Made by a program: the position numbers and the translations under genes. The notes below the pieces were generated by a model. That model was not told where the DNA came from. It saw only the letters and a list, made by a program, of their open reading frames with translations, and did no database searches. DNA of 64,000 nt from Bacteroidales bacterium (GTDB lineage: Bacteria > Bacteroidota > Bacteroidia > Bacteroidales > Bacteroidaceae), in NCBI GenBank assembly GCA_004556745.1, contig SFFY01000002.1, positions 28,230 to 92,229 of the forward strand. The letters are read 5' to 3'. Within the stretch, counting starts at the first letter, position 1. Every line of letters begins with the position of its first letter. Shown one piece after another: positions 59,551 through 64,000 of this stretch.

Positions 59551-62445
59551 TTATTGCGATTTTTTCAGCAGTGACGTCGTAGCCGAAAGTTCTTCGGCAA
59601 GGAAGGGCGCGGTATGCCCTTTGCCGCCGGCCGCTATCTCTTCGGGCGTGCCGCAGGCTATCACTTGCCCGCCGCCGCGTCCGCCTTCGGGGCCCATGTC
59701 GATGATATAGTCGGCCGACTTGATAACGTCCATGTTGTGCTCGATGACAATCACCGTGTTGCCCTTGTCCACAAGGCGTTGCAACACGCCGAGCAGCACG
59801 CGTATGTCCTCGAAGTGCAGTCCCGTGGTGGGCTCGTCTAATATATATATGGTGTGCCCCGTGTCGCGCTTAGAGAGTTCCGTGGCCAGTTTCACGCGCT
59901 GGCTCTCGCCGCCCGAGAGCGTGGTGGACGATTGCCCGAGTTTGATGTAACCCAAGCCTACGTCCTGCAACACTCTTATTTTGTGCAGAATGCCCGGCAC
60001 GTTCTCGAAAAACTCGACGGCTTGGTTGATGGTCATGTCCAGCACGTCGGCAATGCTTTTGCCCTTGAAGCGCACCTCGAGCGTCTCGTGGTTATAGCGT
60101 TTCCCGCGGCAGGTTTCGCAGGGCACGAGCACGTCGGGCAGGAAGTTCATCTCGATGTTCTTGTAACCGTTGCCCTTGCAGGTCTCGCAGCGTCCGCCTT
60201 TCACGTTGAAAGAGAAACGCCCCGGCTTATAGCCCCTGATTTTCGCCTCCGGCAGATTGACGAACAGGTTGCGAATGTCGGAGAACACGCCTGTGTAGGT
60301 AGCGGGGTTGGAGCGCGGCGTTCGTCCCAGCGGACTTTGGTCCACGGCCACCACCTTGTCCGTCAGTTCGATGCCCTCGATGCTTTCGTAAGGCATTGGC
60401 TCTTTGAGCGAGCGGTAGAACTTCTGCGAGAGAATGGGCAGGAGCGTTTCGTTGATGATGGTCGATTTGCCGCTGCCCGAAACGCCCGTGATGCAGATGA
60501 ATGTGCCGAGCGGGAACTCCGCCGTCACGTTTTTCAGGTTGTTGCCCGTAGCCCCGATGAGGCGCAGCGTGCCTGTGCCTTTGCGTCGCGTGGCGGGGAT
60601 TTCTATGGTGCGGCGGCCGTTCAGGTAGTCGGAGGTGAGGGTGGAGGCTTTCAGCATCTCGCCGGGTGTGCCTGCAAACACCACCTCGCCGCCGAGGCGG
60701 CCAGCCCGCGGCCCGATGTCCACGATATAGTCTGCGGCGAGCATCATCTCCTTGTCGTGCTCCACCACAATCACGGTGTTGCCGAGGTCGCGCAGTTCTT
60801 TGAGCGAGCGGATAAGTTTCGCGTTGTCGCGCGAGTGCAGGCCGATGCTCGGCTCGTCGAGAATGTAGAGCACATTCACGAGCTGCGAACCAATCTGCGT
60901 GGCCAGTCTGATGCGCTGACTTTCGCCGCCCGAGAGCGTCACGGAAGAGCGCGAGAGCGACAGGTAGTCGAGGCCCACGTCGAGCAGGAATTGCAGCCTT
61001 GTGCGTATTTCTTTCAAAATCTCGTGTGCAATGGCGCGGTTTTTCTCCGAAAGCTGCGGCTCGATGCCGCCGAGCCATTCTTGCAGTTCGGCAATGTCCA
61101 TGCGGCTCAGTTCGGCTATATTCTTGCCAGCGAGGCGATAGGAGAGGGCTTCGCGGTTGAGGCGCGTGCCATGGCAATCGGGGCATACGGCGTCGCGCGA
61201 GAACTGTTCTGCCCAGCGTTGCGCAGCGGCGGTCATCTCGCTGTCCGCCATTTGTTGCAGATATTTGCCGAGACCGTCGTAGGTGAGGTAAAGGTCGTTG
61301 GTGGTGCGTGCCGTTTCGGCAGGAATGCGCAGCTGTTCGGCCGAGCCGTTGAATATTTCCGCCAAAGCCTCTTCGCCGACGTCTTGCAAGGGAGTGTTGA
61401 GGTCGCAGTCGTACTTTGCCAAAACGGCTTCTATCTCCCAGAAAATTGCCGCGTTGCGGTATTTTCCCAAGGGCGCAAGCCCGCCCTCACGGATGGAGAT
61501 CTTGGGATTGGGGATAACCTTCTCTTGGTCGATGACGCTCACCGTGCCCAGCCCTTTGCAGTGCGGGCACGCGCCTTGCGCAGAGTTGAAAGAGAAGTTG
61601 TGCGGCGCCGGCTCGCGGTAACTGATGCCTGAGACGGGGCACATGAGGTTTTTGGAAAAATAGCGCACGGCGGTTTGTCCCTCCGCCTCCGCGTCCTTGT
61701 CGTACACCATCATCAGTCCGTTGCCCTGCGCGAGGGTGTGCCCCACGCTCTTGCGCAGCCGCTCCGCGTCCTTCGCGCTCACCTTGAGTTTGTCTACTAC
61801 CACTTCGATGTCGTGGTTCTTGTAGCGGTCGAGTTTCATGCCTTGCACCGCCTCGCGCAGTTCGCCGTCCACGCGCACCGTGAGAAAACCTTTCTTGCGC
61901 ACGGTCTCGAAGAGTTCCTTGTAATGTCCCTTGCGCGTGCGCACCAGCGGCGCGAGTAGCATCACCTTGCGCCCTTCGTAGTCCGAGAGGAGCATGTCCA
62001 CGATTTTCTCTTCCGTATATTTCACCATCGGCTCGCCCGTCACGTAACTGTAAGCCGTGGCGGCGCGGGCGAAGAGCAGGCGCAGGAAATCGTAGATTTC
62101 GGTAATGGTGCCCACGGTGGAGCGCGGGTTGCGGTTAGTGGTCTTTTGCTCGATGCTGATCACGGGGCTGAGGCCGCTTATTTCGTCCACGTCGGGGCGG
62201 TTCACGCTGTCGAGGAAGTTGCGGGCGTAGGCCGAAAAGGTCTCGATATAGCGGCGTTGGCCTTCGGCATAAATCGTGTCGAAAGCCAACGAACTCTTCC
62301 CGCTGCCGCTAAGGCCGGTTATCACGCTCAGACTGTGGCGCGGCAGGGACACATTGATGTTTTTCAGGTTATGCTCGCGCGCACCTATTATATTGATGTG
62401 TCCGGCCGGGCTGTGCGTCTCAGTATGTTCTTTGTTGTTGTCCAA
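59551..62445 (-). CDS. uvrA: Excinuclease ABC subunit A, 964 aa
   Basis: Two ABC ATPase modules are present with Walker A sites GLSGSGKSSLAFDT and GVSGSGKSTIINET and signatures LSGGESQRI and LSGGESQRV. The second zinc module is complete (CETCKGNGYK to PCETCRGKRYN). The first has CPVSGISY in place of CPxCG, a form usual in Bacteroidetes. It scans DNA for bulky damage and loads UvrB. It is co-directional with the CHU_C gene 31 bases upstream. The N-terminus has a 15-residue extra leader (MDNNKEHTETHSPAG). Confidence 0.96.
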   Translation of the reverse strand: MDNNKEHTETHSPAGHINIIGAREHNLKNINVSLPRHSLSVITGLSGSGKSSLAFDTIYAEGQRRYIETFSAYARNFLDSVNRPDVDEISGLSPVISIEQKTTNRNPRSTVGTITEIYDFLRLLFARAATAYSYVTGEPMVKYTEEKIVDMLLSDYEGRKVMLLAPLVRTRKGHYKELFETVRKKGFLTVRVDGELREAVQGMKLDRYKNHDIEVVVDKLKVSAKDAERLRKSVGHTLAQGNGLMMVYDKDAEAEGQTAVRYFSKNLMCPVSGISYREPAPHNFSFNSAQGACPHCKGLGTVSVIDQEKVIPNPKISIREGGLAPLGKYRNAAIFWEIEAVLAKYDCDLNTPLQDVGEEALAEIFNGSAEQLRIPAETARTTNDLYLTYDGLGKYLQQMADSEMTAAAQRWAEQFSRDAVCPDCHGTRLNREALSYRLAGKNIAELSRMDIAELQEWLGGIEPQLSEKNRAIAHEILKEIRTRLQFLLDVGLDYLSLSRSSVTLSGGESQRIRLATQIGSQLVNVLYILDEPSIGLHSRDNAKLIRSLKELRDLGNTVIVVEHDKEMMLAADYIVDIGPRAGRLGGEVVFAGTPGEMLKASTLTSDYLNGRRTIEIPATRRKGTGTLRLIGATGNNLKNVTAEFPLGTFICITGVSGSGKSTIINETLLPILSQKFYRSLKEPMPYESIEGIELTDKVVAVDQSPLGRTPRSNPATYTGVFSDIRNLFVNLPEAKIRGYKPGRFSFNVKGGRCETCKGNGYKNIEMNFLPDVLVPCETCRGKRYNHETLEVRFKGKSIADVLDMTINQAVEFFENVPGILHKIRVLQDVGLGYIKLGQSSTTLSGGESQRVKLATELSKRDTGHTIYILDEPTTGLHFEDIRVLLGVLQRLVDKGNTVIVIEHNMDVIKSADYIIDMGPEGGRGGGQVIACGTPEEIAAGGKGHTAPFLAEELSATTSLLKKSQ

Positions 62446-62476
62446 TGTAAGAATGAAAGAAAAAAGCCAATTCTGC

Positions 62477-63190
62477 TTATTGCGCCGTGGAACTTTCCGT
62501 ATATCCGCGCAGCACGTTAATCACTTTCTTGTATTCGTACTTCTTGCCGTCGGCACCCTGTGCCTGCACATAGAGATAGTAGCCGCCGTCGGGCGCGTCC
62601 TTGCCGCCGCACTTGCCGTCCCAGCCGCCTGCCGGGTCGGTCCATTCGTAGAGTTTCTTGCCGTTGCGGTTGAACACGATGGCTTTGAACGACACGATGC
62701 TGCGGTAGCCCTCCTTGGCCTTAAACACATCGTTGATGCCATCGCCGTTGGGCGTGAAGGCGTTGGGAAATTCCAGCAGCGACTCGCTGATGGTGATGTT
62801 GAACGGCTCGCCGCCGTCGCTTTGGTCGTATTCAATCACGTCGTCGCCGTTTACAAAGCTCACCAGCAGCGTCACGGTGAACGTGCCGCTTTCGGCAAAC
62901 GTGTAGGATGTGGTTTCCTCGTAGCGTGTCAAGAAGGGAGCGCTTTCTCCGGCGCGGACAAAGCGCCACTCGTAGCGCGGGGTGTATGCGCCAAGGTCTT
63001 TCGGGTTGGCGCGGAATGTTGCCGTCATAGGTGCGTCGCCGTTGAAACTCGTTTCTTCGGAAGTTTCTCCCTTGTTGTTCGTCACAGTCATGGTCGGCTC
63101 TGCCGAGGGCAGTTCATCGTCCGTCGCCGCCCGTACGCCAGTGGCGAGGCACAGCATCAGGAGGAATATGTAAAGCGTTTTACCGTTCAT
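62477..63190 (-). CDS. Secreted protein with CHU_C (T9SS type B / gliding-associated) C-terminal domain, 237 aa
   Basis: A signal peptide (MNGKTLYIFLLMLCLATGVR then A) is followed by a PKD/Ig-like region (about 40-135, YEWRFV, TYTFAESGTFTVTLLVSF) and the CHU_C domain. The latter has the hallmark FPNAFTPNGDGINDVFK, FNRNGKKLYEW, GGWDGK and DGGYYLYVQA. This domain directs export by the type IX system. The start MNGK gives the best signal peptide; an ATG three codons earlier is possible. It has a -7-like TAATTTTG just upstream and precedes uvrA. Confidence 0.88.
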   Translation of the reverse strand: MNGKTLYIFLLMLCLATGVRAATDDELPSAEPTMTVTNNKGETSEETSFNGDAPMTATFRANPKDLGAYTPRYEWRFVRAGESAPFLTRYEETTSYTFAESGTFTVTLLVSFVNGDDVIEYDQSDGGEPFNITISESLLEFPNAFTPNGDGINDVFKAKEGYRSIVSFKAIVFNRNGKKLYEWTDPAGGWDGKCGGKDAPDGGYYLYVQAQGADGKKYEYKKVINVLRGYTESSTAQ

Positions 63191-63206
63191 ACATCGCAAT
63201 TTTCCG

Positions 63207-63214
63207 CAAAATTA
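63207..63214 (-). promoter_or_regulatory. -7 element for the CHU_C gene
   Basis: The minus strand reads TAATTTTG, an exact TAnnTTTG match, 17 bases before the ATG at 63190. Confidence 0.5.
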
Positions 63215-63325
63215 CTATTTTCTTAGGTTACAGGGCTTAATTGCGCTTCAAAAAACACCATACGGGTGCCAGCGGTTGCCACTGAAAGAATAAAAATCAG
63301 CCTTCGTCCACGAGTTATTTTTATT

Positions 63326-63501
63326 GCCCACGAATTGCACGAATTTACACGAACATCTGCAATAAATAAAATGGCGACCTGTTAGGTCGCACTAATCTCG
63401 CGAATGAAATCAGTGAATTAGTGAAATTCGTGCGACCGAACAGGTCGCCTTTAACACACGCAGGACATGAAAATTCGTGTAAACTCGTGAAATTCGTGGG
63501 C
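63326..63501. repeat. 176-base palindromic intergenic element
   Basis: The outer arms (63326-63353 and 63474-63501; core CACGAATTTACACGAA-type words) and inner arms GGCGACCTGTTAGGTCGCAC (63373) and GTGCGACCGAACAGGTCGCC (63430) pair nearly completely. No gene. It is the last Bacteroidales-like sequence before the foreign right end. Confidence 0.8.
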
Positions 63502-63523
63502 AAATAAATAAGCAATTTGCGGA

Positions 63524-63874
63524 AATAATAATTTCTTTATTTTCCTTATATGCATTGTTTACAAGCCTGTGGATTTTTTTCACGAACGGACAGGTTGCGT
63601 CGAAAACTTCCGGCACGTTTTGCTTTATAAGCTCCTCGGCGCTCTTTGCTACGCCGTGGGCACGGATGACGACGCGTTTTTGCTTCAATATAAAATCGAG
63701 GTCGTCGGAGGATTTTACGCCTTTTTTTTCAAGCTCCTTAACTACTTTTTCGTTGTGAATGAGCGTGCCGTAGGTGTAAACTTCTCCGTCCTTTGCCGCA
63801 TTTTGAGCAATTTCCAAAGCGTTTTTGACGCCGAAACAGAAGTCGGCGTGTTTGGTCAGAAAAATTTCAGGCAT
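63524..63874 (-). pseudogene. ispH: IspH (LytB) N-terminal fragment, clostridial-type, broken at the left
   Basis: The first 117 residues match 4-hydroxy-3-methylbut-2-enyl diphosphate reductase: KHADFCFGVKNAL with the iron-sulfur Cys13, GTLIHNEKVVKELEKKGV, RAHGVAK, and DATCPFVKKIH with Cys95. After about residue 117 (KENKEIII) homology stops and the frame runs through the palindromic intergenic sequence to a stop at 63410. The missing two thirds hold further active-site residues, so this cannot be functional as read. It is AT-rich and Firmicutes-like, unlike Bacteroidetes IspH. Either a chimeric join or a truncated transfer. Confidence 0.8.
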
Positions 63875-64000
63875 CTTTCTTTTCGACGTAAGCGTCGATT
63901 TCCGTCCTCAGCCCTTCAAACACTTTGGCAAGATACTCCGTTCCTTCCTTTACCGTCGGAACGTGGTCGAATTTGTCGGTAAGATAAAACGGTTCTCCCA
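63871..64000 (-). CDS. C-terminal end of a probable 1-acylglycerol-3-phosphate acyltransferase (PlsC-like), partial
   Basis: The minus strand is open from the window edge to a TGA at 63871-63869 region and encodes GEPFYLTDKFDHVPTVKEGT then EYLAKVFEGLRTEIDAYVEK and KDA. The ending looks like PlsC tails, and in Clostridia plsC directly precedes ispH with overlapping codons, as seen here: the stop overlaps the ispH start (ATGCCTGA). Identification rests mostly on this linkage. It continues beyond the window. Confidence 0.5.

Noticed and set aside
59854..61632. 592-codon plus-strand open frame opposite uvrA
   Set aside because: Shadow frame within uvrA; no start context or domain.
63410..63523. 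C-terminal part of the IspH frame
   Set aside because: Residues after about 117 are translated palindromic intergenic sequence, with no IspH similarity.

Overview
The window is a piece of a Bacteroidales genome, most likely Prevotellaceae or a close relative. Supporting signs are TAnnTTTG-type -7 promoter elements, no visible Shine-Dalgarno sequences, type IX secretion (T9SS) C-terminal signals on several secreted proteins, a DPP-IV-type S9 peptidase, the tRNA-Glu/rpsT pair, the dut/TPR/DUF4292/EnvC block, and a Bacteroidetes-style division and cell-wall (dcw) cluster. Assignment below order is inference. The last ~475 bases look foreign (clostridial plsC-ispH) and may be an assembly join.

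Layout. 1-2.4 kb: the end of a WYL regulator, a small unknown gene and an outer-membrane barrel. 2.5-13.7 kb (minus): topA-aroK-speA, then a thioredoxin-fold protein and a 1469-residue T9SS cargo protein. 14.0-18.2 kb (plus): an RlmL-like rRNA methyltransferase, a dipeptidyl peptidase and ridA. 19.2-28.6 kb (plus): first half of the dcw cluster, rsmH-ftsL-ftsI-murE-mraY-murD-ftsW. 29-31.4 kb: a secreted protein with a duplicated domain. 31.5-37.4 kb (minus): the anaerobic ribonucleotide reductase pair nrdD-nrdG, and a GH20 hexosaminidase. 37.5-38.7 kb: recO, tRNA-Glu and rpsT. 38.9-49.8 kb (minus): EnvC-like factor, DUF4292 lipoprotein, TPR lipoprotein, dut, dus, CPBP protease, ribF, HAD phosphatase, U32 peptidase and a YqeY-like protein. 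49.8-57.4 kb (minus): second half of the dcw cluster, murG-murC-ftsQ-ftsA-ftsZ plus a second, divergent ftsZ. 57.5-63.2 kb (minus): a POT transporter, uvrA and a CHU_C protein.

How it fits together. The two dcw halves face each other. One inversion of about 28.6-57.5 kb would put murG directly behind ftsW and restore the usual order. The halves supply peptidoglycan precursor synthesis (murE, mraY, murD, murG, murC), septal synthesis (ftsI, ftsW, ftsL, ftsQ) and the cytoskeletal ring (ftsA, ftsZ). An EnvC-type factor lies between them.

The most unusual content is (1) a tandem, diverged ftsZ pair separated by a strongly folded 305-base spacer, (2) three families of structured intergenic repeats: four ~80-base arrays of TTACAAA-type dyads whose pairing is kept while sequence changes, two ~370-390-base nested foldback elements with terminal inverted repeats, and several GGGCGT/ACGCCC palindromes, and (3) the abrupt clostridial-like right end.
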